A stretch of DNA of 35,460 nucleotides. Source: an uncultured Clostridia bacterium. GTDB taxonomy: Bacteria > Bacillota > Clostridia > TANB77 > CAG-508. The translations under genes and the position numbers were made by a program. The stretch is taken from the NCBI GenBank assembly GCA_944390695.1, contig CALXQP010000002.1, positions 1 through 35,460 on the forward strand. Reading direction: 5' to 3'. This document shows positions 13,928-22,466 of the stretch, in pieces; position 1 is the stretch's first letter; each line of letters starts with the position of its first letter. A model generated the notes under the pieces. It had not been told where the DNA came from. It saw nothing but the letters and a program-made list of their open reading frames with translations, and made no database searches.

Positions 13928-15286
13928 TTAATCATATATAGATAATTCTTGTTTAAAATATTTAGGATCTTTACTTGTAAATAGATCTAAATTTTTATTC
14001 TTTTTAACAAAATTTCTAACTTCCCATAATCCAATACCTGAATGATCTTTTTTGCCAGATTCACCTTTTTCAAAAATTTTTTCGATATCTACATTTTTAT
14101 TAGAATAAGTATTTTTGATAGTAATAACAGCTCTTTTATTTTTAGGTTCATATATAAAAGAAACTTTTACAATTTTCTCTTCACATTTTTCTGCTTCTTC
14201 AATAGCATTATCTAGTAATATGCCAAGAATTCTAGAAAGATGATATATGTTAATATTCAAGTTGTTTAAAATTAAGAAAAATTCAATCTCAAAAGATACT
14301 CCACAATTAGTAGCTTTAAAATATTTATTATTAAGTAAACTGTAAATACCAGGATTATTTATAATACGTGGATTTATAATTGATAGATTATTTGTAATTT
14401 TGCAATCTTTCTTAACTTCATCAAAATAAGTCTTTAAGCCATTCATATCATTAGTTTCTATATATCCATCTAAAGTAGAAATTATATTATCAAAATCATG
14501 TTTAAATCCTTTTACTTTGTCATATAAAATTTCTAAAGATTTGTTATATTCTTCTGCACATTGTAAATTTTTTGTTGTGTTAGCTAATTTAATGACACGT
14601 GTAAAGCTATATATGCTCAAAAGTAAAAATGCAACTAATAATATAAAATTTAAAATACTTATAACTAGAGGAACAATATCTATATAATAAAAAGTAGTTA
14701 TTAATTGTATAAATAATGTAATAAAACCAATTGAAAGATTAATAGAAAGTAATTGTAATGTTTTATTATCTAAACCATCTATTAAAGTTAAATTAAATTT
14801 TATATTTTTAAATTTTTTCAAAATAATACATATACTAAATAATACAAAATAAAAAATTGCTAAATACAGACTTCTATACAATGGTACAGACATAAAAGTC
14901 TCTAAGTTGATATTTAATAAAGTAAGATAAGGATTTTGTAATAAAGTATTAGATAAAGCAATTACGAAACTTGATATTACTAGAGCAATAAGGCTTTTAC
15001 GTATATCTATATTAAATGTATATTTTATTAATAGAAAAACACATAAATAATTTATTAAAATATTAAGAGGAGATGTTATAAAATTAGTAGTTAATATTCC
15101 AATAATAGTCATACTTAATATATATATAAATTTCTTTTTCAAAGTAGAATTTATATCAAAAATAGTTAAAAAGATTTTCATAAATAGATAAGCTTCTATT
15201 ATACTTGCAGGTATTAGTAATATTTTTATTAAAGTTTCATTTTCAGTGCTAATAGCACTCCAAATATTATTTAGAAATTGTGACAT
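13928..15286 (-). CDS. agrC: AgrC-type GHKL sensor histidine kinase
   Basis: This 452-residue receptor has six to seven hydrophobic segments in residues 18-230, then a HPK10-type kinase: H-box FKHDFDN (H263), N-box LLDNAIEEAE (N360) and G-box SGIGLWEVRNF (about 416-426). It would sense the AgrD-derived peptide and phosphorylate AgrA. I chose ATG 15286; a TTG at 15292 is too close to the GGAG site. The start overlaps the end of agrA by 20 bp, so the two are translationally coupled with agrA first, opposite to the staphylococcal order. It is convergent with the toxin-antitoxin genes. Confidence 0.9.
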   Translation of the reverse strand: MSQFLNNIWSAISTENETLIKILLIPASIIEAYLFMKIFLTIFDINSTLKKKFIYILSMTIIGILTTNFITSPLNILINYLCVFLLIKYTFNIDIRKSLIALVISSFVIALSNTLLQNPYLTLLNINLETFMSVPLYRSLYLAIFYFVLFSICIILKKFKNIKFNLTLIDGLDNKTLQLLSINLSIGFITLFIQLITTFYYIDIVPLVISILNFILLVAFLLLSIYSFTRVIKLANTTKNLQCAEEYNKSLEILYDKVKGFKHDFDNIISTLDGYIETNDMNGLKTYFDEVKKDCKITNNLSIINPRIINNPGIYSLLNNKYFKATNCGVSFEIEFFLILNNLNINIYHLSRILGILLDNAIEEAEKCEEKIVKVSFIYEPKNKRAVITIKNTYSNKNVDIEKIFEKGESGKKDHSGIGLWEVRNFVKKNKNLDLFTSKDPKYFKQELSIYD

Positions 15287-15986
15287 AATCAATCATCTCC
15301 ATAAAAGAATCTTTATATTTAGGACCAATATAGCAAGTTTCATCATTTTTGCAAGTAATAGAATTAGAAGCTAAAGAAATGTGTACAACATTATTAATAT
15401 TGGCAATAAAAGACTTATGACATCTTACAAAATTTTTAGGCAAATTATTTTCGATTTTTGAAAAAGAATTATAAGTGTCATACATGCCATGAGAAGTATG
15501 ATATATAAGTTTCATACCATTTTTCTCGATAAATTGGATGTCATTTAAATAAGTAAAAGTTCCTTTATTATCAATTTTTAGAAATTTTCTAGAATTACCA
15601 GAAACATCATCAAATAATCTGTTCAGAGTGTCAGAAAGAGTCTCAAGATTTAGAGAGCTCTTGAAAAGATACGCAAAAGTAGTGTAGTCATAAGCCTCCA
15701 TCAAATATTCGAAGTGGCTTGTTATAAAAATAATATAACAATTTTTATTTGTTTTTCGGATTTGTTCCGCAATTTTCAAACCATTAATATTAGAATTTTT
15801 AAATTCAATATCTAGTATGACTACATCAACTGGCTTAGAATTCATGTAAGAAATTAATTCATTATGATCTGAAGTTGTAAAAACAATTTGACCTTCAAAA
15901 TCGTTTTTCAAAAATGCTTTTTTAAATAAAGATGATATTTTGTCAATCATACGAGGATTATCATCACATATTACAAAATTTAACAT
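15267..15986 (-). CDS. agrA: AgrA-type response regulator (receiver-LytTR)
   Basis: The 239-residue protein has a receiver domain (VICDDN at 5-10, phospho-acceptor D59 in VVILDIEF, conserved Lys in YLFKS) followed by a LytTR DNA-binding domain from about residue 137 (IEKNGMKLIYHTSHG; NFVRCHKSFIANINNV). LytTR regulators of this type activate the agr promoter and output genes. ATG 15986 follows AAAGGAGG. The promoter at 16038-16066 drives agrA-agrC together. Confidence 0.93.
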   Translation of the reverse strand: MLNFVICDDNPRMIDKISSLFKKAFLKNDFEGQIVFTTSDHNELISYMNSKPVDVVILDIEFKNSNINGLKIAEQIRKTNKNCYIIFITSHFEYLMEAYDYTTFAYLFKSSLNLETLSDTLNRLFDDVSGNSRKFLKIDNKGTFTYLNDIQFIEKNGMKLIYHTSHGMYDTYNSFSKIENNLPKNFVRCHKSFIANINNVVHISLASNSITCKNDETCYIGPKYKDSFMEMIDYVTISK

Positions 15987-16037
15987 AAGTTTCCTCCTTT
16001 GTAATAAAATCTACAAATTTTATTCACAACAGTATTT

Positions 16038-16066
16038 AATATAAAACAAAATACAAAAATTGTCAA
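16038..16066 (-). promoter_or_regulatory. agrA-agrC promoter
   Basis: On the minus strand TTGACA (16061-16066), 17 bp, TATATT (16038-16043). A consensus -35 suggests constitutive expression of the sensing arm. I see no further gene or clear element in 16067-16270. Confidence 0.8.
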
Positions 16067-16274
16067 TAGGCTAGTGGGCTGGATAAATAATATGAAATGC
16101 TGGATATGACTGATTAGTAAGAGGTTTGAATTATAAATAATAAATAGTAAAAAGTTAAAAATTGTAAATCAACTATGTTGCACATATTGGAACATTAAAA
16201 AATAAATTTTCATTTTTTGGCATTTAAGCTCGATTTTTGAGTGAGAACTATAGATTTGAAATACTTGAAGAAAA

Positions 16275-16339
16275 TTCGGAAAAATACCCAAACTTTAAAT
16301 TAAATAATGATTGTAATTCAAAAAATTATATGATAAAAT
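16275..16339 (+). promoter_or_regulatory. radA promoter with upstream dyad
   Basis: TTGTAA (16311-16316), 17 bp, TAAAAT (16334-16339). The dyad TTCGG-N7-CCCAA (16275-16291, one mismatch) is centred 51 bp upstream of the -10 box. Confidence 0.7.
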
Positions 16340-16377
16340 ACACGAAGTGAAGAGAGATTTTAAGAAAGGAAGTAAAA

Positions 16378-17739
16378 ATGGCAAAACCAAAAACAATATT
16401 TGTATGTAGTGAATGTGGAAATGAATCTCCTAAATGGTTAGGAAAATGTCCAGCATGTAATAGTTGGAACACATTTTATGAACAGAAAATTGAAAAATAT
16501 ACAGATGAAAATAAAGTAGAGAAAAAGATAAATAATACACCAAAGCCATTAAATACATTTGTTGGGCAAGAGGCTGATAGAACATCAACAGGTTATTTAG
16601 AATTAGATAGAGTTTTAGGAGGTGGACTAGTAAAAGGTTCACTTATATTGCTGGGTGGAGAACCTGGAATTGGGAAATCAACATTAATATTACAATTATG
16701 TGAAAAAGTGCAAGGAGAAGGAAAAGTACTTTATGCTTCAGGAGAGGAATCAGCAGAACAAATAAAATTAAGAGCAGATAGATTAGAAGTAAAAAATGAT
16801 GAATTACTGTTTTTAGGTGAAACAGATATAGATGTAGTAAAAGATGCAATAACAGAAATAAAACCTAAATTAGTAATAATAGATTCAATACAAACTATGT
16901 ATTCAGATGAAATATCAGCAGCTGCAGGAAGTGTAAGTCAAGTAAGAGAAATAACAGCACAAATAATGAGAATTTGCAAAGCTCAAAAAATAACAACAAT
17001 AATAATTGGACATGTAACAAAAGAGGGAAATATTGCAGGGCCAAGAGTATTAGAACATATGGTAGATACTGTATTATATTTAGAGGGAGAAAGATACAAT
17101 ACATACAGAATTCTAAGAGCTGTAAAAAATAGATTTGGGTCAACAAATGAAATTGGAATGTTTGAAATGAAGCAAGAAGGAATGTGTGAAGTAACAAATC
17201 CATCAGATATATTAATAACTGAAAGAGAAGATAATCCGTCTGGTTCATGTATAGTAGCAAGTATAGAAGGAACAAGGCCAATCCTTGTAGAAATACAAGC
17301 ATTAACAACACAAACAGTATTTGGATTGCCTAAGAGAACTGCAAATGGGTTTGATTATAATAGACTTTCTGTATTAATGGCTGTAATTGAAAAAAGAGCA
17401 GGATTGTCACTTGGAAATCAAGATGTATATTTAAATATTGCAGGTGGAATGAAATTATCTGAACCAGCAGTCGATTTGGGTATAATAGCTACAGTTGCAT
17501 CTGCATATAAAAATGTGGCTATACCTAAAACTACTGTAATGATGGGAGAAGTTGGACTAACAGGTGAAATTAGAAGAATCAATCTAATAGAAAAAAGATT
17601 AAAAGAAGCAGAAAAATTGGGATTTAAAACATGTATAATACCAGAAAATAACAAAAAAGGCTTGAAAGATGAGTATAAATTAGATATAATAGGAGTGAAA
17701 AATATAGGGGAAGCATTAAAAAGGCTTGGAATAAAGTGA
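16378..17739 (+). CDS. radA: DNA repair protein RadA (Sms)
   Basis: This 453-residue RecA-like helicase promotes branch migration in recombination. It has an N-terminal C4 zinc finger (CSECGNESPKWLGKCPACNSW around residues 10-30), Walker A GGEPGIGKST, the RadA-specific KNRFG motif (KNRFGSTNEIGMFEM) and a C-terminal Lon-protease-like domain (VMMGEVGLTGEIR). ATG 16378 follows AAGAAAGGAAG. disA follows 22 bp later, the conserved Firmicutes pair. The promoter carries the shared upstream dyad. Confidence 0.98.
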   Translation: MAKPKTIFVCSECGNESPKWLGKCPACNSWNTFYEQKIEKYTDENKVEKKINNTPKPLNTFVGQEADRTSTGYLELDRVLGGGLVKGSLILLGGEPGIGKSTLILQLCEKVQGEGKVLYASGEESAEQIKLRADRLEVKNDELLFLGETDIDVVKDAITEIKPKLVIIDSIQTMYSDEISAAAGSVSQVREITAQIMRICKAQKITTIIIGHVTKEGNIAGPRVLEHMVDTVLYLEGERYNTYRILRAVKNRFGSTNEIGMFEMKQEGMCEVTNPSDILITEREDNPSGSCIVASIEGTRPILVEIQALTTQTVFGLPKRTANGFDYNRLSVLMAVIEKRAGLSLGNQDVYLNIAGGMKLSEPAVDLGIIATVASAYKNVAIPKTTVMMGEVGLTGEIRRINLIEKRLKEAEKLGFKTCIIPENNKKGLKDEYKLDIIGVKNIGEALKRLGIK

Positions 17740-17761
17740 TTTGAGCAGAAAGAGGTGAAAG

Positions 17762-18835
17762 ATGAAGGCAATAAAGGAAGACCCATTAGCAGAAATACTA
17801 AAAAAAATAGCCCCAGGAACACCAATAAGAGATGGATTAGACAATATATTAAGAGCTAAAACAGGAGCATTATTATTAATAACAGATAAACAAGAAGTTA
17901 TAGATCAAGTAGTAGATGGAGGCTTTTTTATAAATGAAGATTATACTTCATCAAAATTATATGAATTAGCCAAAATGGATGGAGCAATTGTATTAAGTGG
18001 TGATATGAAAAAAATAATATTTGCAAATGCACAATTAACTCCATCATATGAAATTCCAACAGAAGAAACAGGAACAAGACATAAAACTGCTGAAAGAACT
18101 GCAAAACAAACTGGAGAATTAGTAATAAGTATATCACAAAGAAGAAATATAATAACATTATTTAAAGATAGTTATAGATATATATTAGAAGATACAGAAA
18201 CTGTATTAAATAAAGCAAATCAAGCAGTACAGACACTTGAAAGATATAGAAAAGTTTATGACAGCAAATTAAGTATATTAAATGAATATGAATTTAATGA
18301 TATAGTAACACTAGATAATGTATTAACAGTAATACAAAGAGCTGAAATGGTAATGAAGATTGTTGAAGAAATAAAAAAACAAATATATGAACTTGGAGAA
18401 GATGGCAGATTAGTAAATATGCAATTAGAAGAATTAATAGGAGGTCTTGAAAAAGAAGAGCTTCAACTTATAAAAGATTATCAGGTAAAAGAAGAAAGTG
18501 CAGAACTAATTTTAGAGCAATTAGCAAAATTAAGTCATGAAGATTTAATGAAAGAACAAGCAATTGCAAAAAATTTAGGATATGAAAGTTTTGAAAATTT
18601 CGAGGAACTTGCTGTATATCCAAAAGGATATAGAATATTAAATAAAATACCAAGAATGCCAAATAGTATAGTAGAAAATTTAGTAAAATCATTTAAATCA
18701 TTTCAACATATATTAATGGCAGAAATTAAAGATTTAGATAATGTAGAAGGTATTGGAGAAGTAAGAGCAAGAACTATAAAACAATCATTAATGAAAATGC
18801 AAGAACAATTTGCATTTGACAATATAATAAGTTAA
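17762..18835 (+). CDS. disA: Diadenylate cyclase DisA
   Basis: DisA scans DNA as an octamer and makes c-di-AMP, stopping at branched structures. The 357-residue protein has the DAC domain with DGA (73-75) and the nucleotide-binding motif TRHKTAER (105-112), a helical middle and C-terminal helix-hairpin-helix motif (VEGIGEVRARTIKQ). The usual RHR is RHK here, a conservative change. ATG 17762 follows AGAAAGAGGTG. It lies in the radA operon, fitting a role in repair signalling. Confidence 0.97.
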   Translation: MKAIKEDPLAEILKKIAPGTPIRDGLDNILRAKTGALLLITDKQEVIDQVVDGGFFINEDYTSSKLYELAKMDGAIVLSGDMKKIIFANAQLTPSYEIPTEETGTRHKTAERTAKQTGELVISISQRRNIITLFKDSYRYILEDTETVLNKANQAVQTLERYRKVYDSKLSILNEYEFNDIVTLDNVLTVIQRAEMVMKIVEEIKKQIYELGEDGRLVNMQLEELIGGLEKEELQLIKDYQVKEESAELILEQLAKLSHEDLMKEQAIAKNLGYESFENFEELAVYPKGYRILNKIPRMPNSIVENLVKSFKSFQHILMAEIKDLDNVEGIGEVRARTIKQSLMKMQEQFAFDNIIS

Positions 18836-18876
18836 AATTTATTTGTATAATTTTAAGAAAGAAAGGAAGAAATAAA

Positions 18877-19752
18877 ATGAAAAAAGCATCAAATATAATA
18901 ACAATAATTGCATTAATTTTAATTATAGTATTAATAGGAGGAGTTTCTTATGGATATTATAAAAAAGCAACTATGGAAGTTAAAAATCCAATTGTAACAA
19001 TGGAAGTAAAAGATTTTGGAACAATTAAACTTGAATTATATCCAGAAATGGCACCAGATACAGTAGCAAATTTTATTGCACTTGCACAAAATGGATTTTA
19101 TGATGGTTTAAAATTTCATAGAGTAGTAGATGGATTTATGATACAAGGTGGAGATATTAATGGAGATGGAACAGGTTCACCAAAATTGAGCAATTTAGGA
19201 ATTGAAGTAAAAGAAGGAGAAGATAGAGATTATTGCATAAAAGGAGAATTTTTAGCAAATAGATTTAATAAAAACACATTAAAACATGAAGAAGGTGTTA
19301 TATCTATGGCTAGAGCAGATTATACACAACAATATTCTCCATCATTAACAACTGAAAGCTATAATTCAGCAGGTTCACAATTTTTTATTATGACAGAAGC
19401 AAATGAATCTTTAGATGGATATTATGCACCATTTGGAAAAGTAATAGAAGGATTAGATGTAGTTCATAATATTGAAAAAGTTGAAGTAAAAGTAGCAGAT
19501 GATGGAGAAGAAGAAACTGGAACTGAAGAAGATACAACAGATGCAGGAGAAGATGCAGCAGCAGATACTGAAGGAACAGAAGAAAATGAAGAAGAAAAAG
19601 AAAAAAGTACACCTGTAAATGATGTAATAATTTCAAAAGTTACAGTAGAAACATTTGGAAATGATTTTGGAAAACCAGAAACATTAGAGCCATGGGATTA
19701 TTATGATTGGATATATCAAACATATGGAATTAATTTAAGACCACAAGAATAA
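18877..19752 (+). CDS. Membrane-anchored cyclophilin-type peptidyl-prolyl isomerase
   Basis: The 291-residue protein has one N-terminal membrane segment (residues 7-26) and an extracytoplasmic cyclophilin domain with FHRVVDGFMIQGGD (80-93), SAGSQFFIM (164-172) and a PFGKVIEGLDVV segment. It would assist folding of exported proteins. A strongly acidic low-complexity insert (residues 207-243, Glu/Asp/Thr) interrupts the domain before its last strand. ATG 18877 follows AAGAAAGGAAG; it is 41 bp after disA and probably the last gene of that operon. Confidence 0.92.
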   Translation: MKKASNIITIIALILIIVLIGGVSYGYYKKATMEVKNPIVTMEVKDFGTIKLELYPEMAPDTVANFIALAQNGFYDGLKFHRVVDGFMIQGGDINGDGTGSPKLSNLGIEVKEGEDRDYCIKGEFLANRFNKNTLKHEEGVISMARADYTQQYSPSLTTESYNSAGSQFFIMTEANESLDGYYAPFGKVIEGLDVVHNIEKVEVKVADDGEEETGTEEDTTDAGEDAAADTEGTEENEEEKEKSTPVNDVIISKVTVETFGNDFGKPETLEPWDYYDWIYQTYGINLRPQE

Positions 19753-19771
19753 AAAATTTATAAACAAAAAT

Positions 19772-19828
19772 ACGACATGTAAATAAGTTGATAATTTGAA
19801 ACAACTATAATTTAATCATGTCGTTTTT
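19772..19828 (+). terminator. Terminator of the radA operon
   Basis: ACGACATG (19772-19779) pairs with CATGTCGT (19817-19824), enclosing a second stem AGTTG/CAACT and followed by a T run. Confidence 0.8.
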
Positions 19829-19850
19829 GTTTTGAGATAAATTTTGATAT

Positions 19851-19880
19851 AAAAATACCCTCAGAGATTTTCTGGGGGAT
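19851..19880 (-). terminator. rpsT terminator
   Basis: On the minus strand ATCCCCCAGA pairs with TCTGAGGGTAT, followed by five T. Confidence 0.8.
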
Positions 19881-19888
19881 ATTTATTA

Positions 19889-20155
19889 TTATGCTATAGC
19901 AGCATTTAATTTTTTTGATAAACTAGATTTTTTTCTAGAAGCTGTGTTTTTTACAATTACACCTTTTGTGCAAGCTTGATCAATCTTTCTTGTAGCTTCA
20001 GAAAATAATTTTTTTGCTTCTTCTATATTACCAGCAGAAATAGCTTCTTCAAATTTTCTAACAGCTGATTTATATCCAGTTTTAATCATATTATTTGTTA
20101 ATGTTTTTTTCTCGATAATTTTAACTCTTTTTTTTGCTGATTTGATATTTGGCAT
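19889..20155 (-). CDS. rpsT: 30S ribosomal protein S20
   Basis: The 88-residue basic protein binds 16S rRNA. The start MPNIKSAKKRVK, the TLTNNMIKT segment and the SRKKSSLSKKLN end match the S20 family, and the length is normal. ATG 20155 follows AGGAGGTG. It is a single gene between two terminators or promoters, divergent from rpiB. Confidence 0.98.
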   Translation of the reverse strand: MPNIKSAKKRVKIIEKKTLTNNMIKTGYKSAVRKFEEAISAGNIEEAKKLFSEATRKIDQACTKGVIVKNTASRKKSSLSKKLNAAIA

Positions 20156-20199
20156 ATATGATGCACCTCCTCTTAGTAAAATAAACTATAACGCATACA

Positions 20200-20228
20200 A
20201 TTATAACATATGAACTAGAATTTGGCAA
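20200..20228 (-). promoter_or_regulatory. rpsT promoter
   Basis: On the minus strand TTGCCA (20223-20228), 17 bp, TATAAT (20200-20205) with an extended TATGTTATAAT. Confidence 0.8.
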
Positions 20229-20256
20229 GTGATTTTGAGAATATTTTTAATTGACG

Positions 20257-20321
20257 TTCTAAAAAAATACAGAAACTTAAAAGTTACAGTACTTGATATT
20301 TTTTAATTTATATAGTAAAAT
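20257..20321 (+). promoter_or_regulatory. rpiB operon promoter with upstream dyad
   Basis: TTGATA (20293-20298), 17 bp, TAAAAT (20316-20321). The dyad TTCT-N10-AGAA (20257-20274), followed by ACTTAAA, is centred 50 bp upstream of the -10 box. Both arms differ from the other copies but remain complementary. Confidence 0.72.
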
Positions 20322-20341
20322 GTTAAACGAAAGGAAGTGTG

Positions 20342-20794
20342 ATGAAAATGATAGCAATTGGTAGTGATCATGGAGGATATAAATTAAAAGAGGAAATAAA
20401 GAAATTTCTAGAAGAAAAAGAGATAGAATATATAGATTGTGGAACATTTAATGAAGAAAGTGTAGATTATCCAGAAATAGCCAAAACAGTGGCATTAGAA
20501 GTGCAAAATGGACAAAGTGACAAAGGAATAATAATATGTCGTTCAGGAATAGGAATGAGTATAGTTGCAAACAAATTTAAAGGAATAAGATGTGCAAAAT
20601 GTAATGACGAACAAGAAGCACAATTTGCAAGAATGCATAATGATAGTAATGTATTAGCATTAGGGGCAGATTATATAGATATTAGTAAAGCAATAAGAAT
20701 AGTAAGAACATGGATAGCAACAGAATTTGCTGGAGGAAGACATCAAGAAAGGTTAAAAATAATTGAAGAAATAGAAAATGAAAATATGAAATAA
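20342..20794 (+). CDS. rpiB: Ribose-5-phosphate isomerase B
   Basis: This enzyme interconverts ribose-5-phosphate and ribulose-5-phosphate. The 150-residue RpiB/LacA-family protein has IGSDHGGYKLK at the N-terminus, the catalytic Cys66 in GIIICRSGIGMSI, and RCAKCNDEQEAQFARMHNDSN, with the phosphate-binding arginines. ATG 20342 (five bases after AAGGAA) is preferred over the GTG at 20339, and ATG 20348 is possible. It is the first gene of the operon through ppaC. Confidence 0.96.
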   Translation: MKMIAIGSDHGGYKLKEEIKKFLEEKEIEYIDCGTFNEESVDYPEIAKTVALEVQNGQSDKGIIICRSGIGMSIVANKFKGIRCAKCNDEQEAQFARMHNDSNVLALGADYIDISKAIRIVRTWIATEFAGGRHQERLKIIEEIENENMK

Positions 20795-20809
20795 TGGAGG
20801 TTGCGATAA

Positions 20810-21910
20810 ATGTGGGGGAATATAGCGATTGCATTTATATTAGCATTTATAGTAGCATTTATGGCAACACCATATACTATAAAAATTGCTAATAAAATTG
20901 GAGCAGTAGATATACCTAAAGATAAAAGAAGAATGCATACTAAGAAAATGCCTAAATTTGGTGGACCAGCAGTAATACTTGGATTTATAGTATCAATGAT
21001 ATATCTGCTAATAATAATGAGCATAGAGGGAAGTGTCGATTTATTCACAGACCAGGAATATGGAAAAAAACTTTTAGGAGTATTATTAGGTATAGGAATT
21101 ATTTCTATAACAGGAGTGATAGATGATATAAAAACCTTAAAATGGTGGCAACAATTATTAGGGCAAATAGCAGCAGCAATAGTAGTTGTAGCATTTGGAA
21201 TAAAAATAGAACATTTAGATATTCCATTTTTATATATGGTAGGATTAAATGAAGTATTTTCAACAATTATTACAATTTTGTGGATAGTTGGTGTTACAAA
21301 TGCAATAAATTTAATAGATGGACTAGATGGTTTATCATCAGGAATATCACTTATATCATGTATATCATTATTAATAATATTTTTAATGAATAATTCACCT
21401 ATGATAGCAACTGTAATTGTAACAGCGATGAGTGGAGCATTAGTTGGATTTTTACCATATAATTTTTCACCTGCTAAAACATTTATAGGAGATACTGGAT
21501 CAAATTTTCTAGGTTTTATGTTAGCTGTAGTATCTATTTTAGGAGTTGCAAAAACATATACAGCAGCAGTTATAGTATTACCTGTAATAGTACTAGGTTT
21601 ACCAATATTTGATGTAATATTTGCAATAATCAGAAGAATTGCAAAAGGTAAATCAATAAAAGCAGTATTTAAGCCAGATAAAGGTCATTTACATCATAAA
21701 TTAGTTGCAAAAGGATTTACAACAAAACAAGCAGTATTAATATTATATGGAATGAGTGCATCACTTGGAATGTTTGCAATAATTTTATTTGATAGTGGAA
21801 TTTGGAAAGCATTATCTTTTTTGCTAATGATAATAGCAGCTGTTGCATTAGGATATAGAAATTTTATTAAAGATAAAAATAGTAAACCTAAGATGATAGA
21901 TAATAAATAG
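20810..21910 (+). CDS. Undecaprenyl-phosphate N-acetylhexosamine-1-phosphate transferase (TagO/WecA type)
   Basis: The protein moves GlcNAc-1-phosphate from UDP-GlcNAc to undecaprenyl phosphate, starting teichoic acid or other wall glycopolymer synthesis. The 366 residues form about ten or eleven membrane helices. Family motifs are [14 protein letters not shown] (cytosolic loop 1), [15 protein letters not shown] (Asp pair), [11 protein letters not shown] and the [10 protein letters not shown] histidine motif typical of the WecA/TagO branch rather than MraY. ATG 20810 follows ATGGAGGTTGC, 15 bp after rpiB. Confidence 0.93.
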   Translation: MWGNIAIAFILAFIVAFMATPYTIKIANKIGAVDIPKDKRRMHTKKMPKFGGPAVILGFIVSMIYLLIIMSIEGSVDLFTDQEYGKKLLGVLLGIGIISITGVIDDIKTLKWWQQLLGQIAAAIVVVAFGIKIEHLDIPFLYMVGLNEVFSTIITILWIVGVTNAINLIDGLDGLSSGISLISCISLLIIFLMNNSPMIATVIVTAMSGALVGFLPYNFSPAKTFIGDTGSNFLGFMLAVVSILGVAKTYTAAVIVLPVIVLGLPIFDVIFAIIRRIAKGKSIKAVFKPDKGHLHHKLVAKGFTTKQAVLILYGMSASLGMFAIILFDSGIWKALSFLLMIIAAVALGYRNFIKDKNSKPKMIDNK

Positions 21911-21930
21911 CAGTAAATGGAGGAATTAAA

Positions 21931-22432
21931 ATGCTAAAAGAATTCAAACAGTTTGCACTAAAGGGAAATATAATGGATATGGCAATTGGTGTTGTAATAG
22001 GAGGGGCTTTTCAGAAAATTGTTAATTCATTAGTAAATGATATAATAATGCCAGCAGTTTCAATACTTACTGGAAAAGTGGATTTCACAGATATGGTATT
22101 TACAGTTGGAAATGCTTCAATAAAAATACGGAAACTTTATAACAACAATTGTAGATTTTCTAATAATAGCATTTTCAATATTTCTAGTTGTTAAATATCT
22201 AAACAAACTGAATAAACTTAAAGAACTTGGAGATTTAGCAGCAAGCAAATTGGACAAAGAAGGTAAATTTATAAAACATAAAAAAGAAGAAACAGAAGAA
22301 GAACCTAAAGAGCCTGAAACTAAGATATGTCCATATTGTTTGACAGAAATAAAATATCATGCAACAAGATGTCCAAACTGTACATCTAAATTAATAGAAG
22401 AAAATCCAAAAGAGGCTGAAGAGACAGTTTAA
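21931..22432 (+). pseudogene. mscL: Large-conductance mechanosensitive channel with zinc ribbon, frameshifted
   Basis: The first frame (21931) gives a good MscL start ([40 protein letters not shown]) and then runs into foreign sequence after about residue 67, stopping at 22194. The sequence resumes in frame +1 with [20 protein letters not shown] (second membrane helix), a cytosolic helix and a C-terminal zinc ribbon CPYC...CPNC. Removing one A from the AAAAA run at 22122-22126 restores a 166-residue protein. Both halves look well conserved, so the event is recent, a sequencing error, or rarely slippage. MscL releases solutes on hypo-osmotic shock. It sits inside the rpiB operon. Confidence 0.88.
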
Positions 22433-22466
22433 GTAAATAAAAAACTTTATGAGAAGAGGAGTAATA

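Noticed and set aside
16163..16200. TTGCACATATTGGAACATTAAAA resembles the patatin gene start (CTGCACATATTGGAGCATTAAAA at 8745)
   Set aside because: Only about 23 bp match, with no further similarity on either side; too little to call a pseudogene.
16229..16241. CTCGATTTTTGAG as another copy of the promoter dyad
   Set aside because: Arms and tail fit poorly and no promoter lies at the 50-bp distance on the minus strand.
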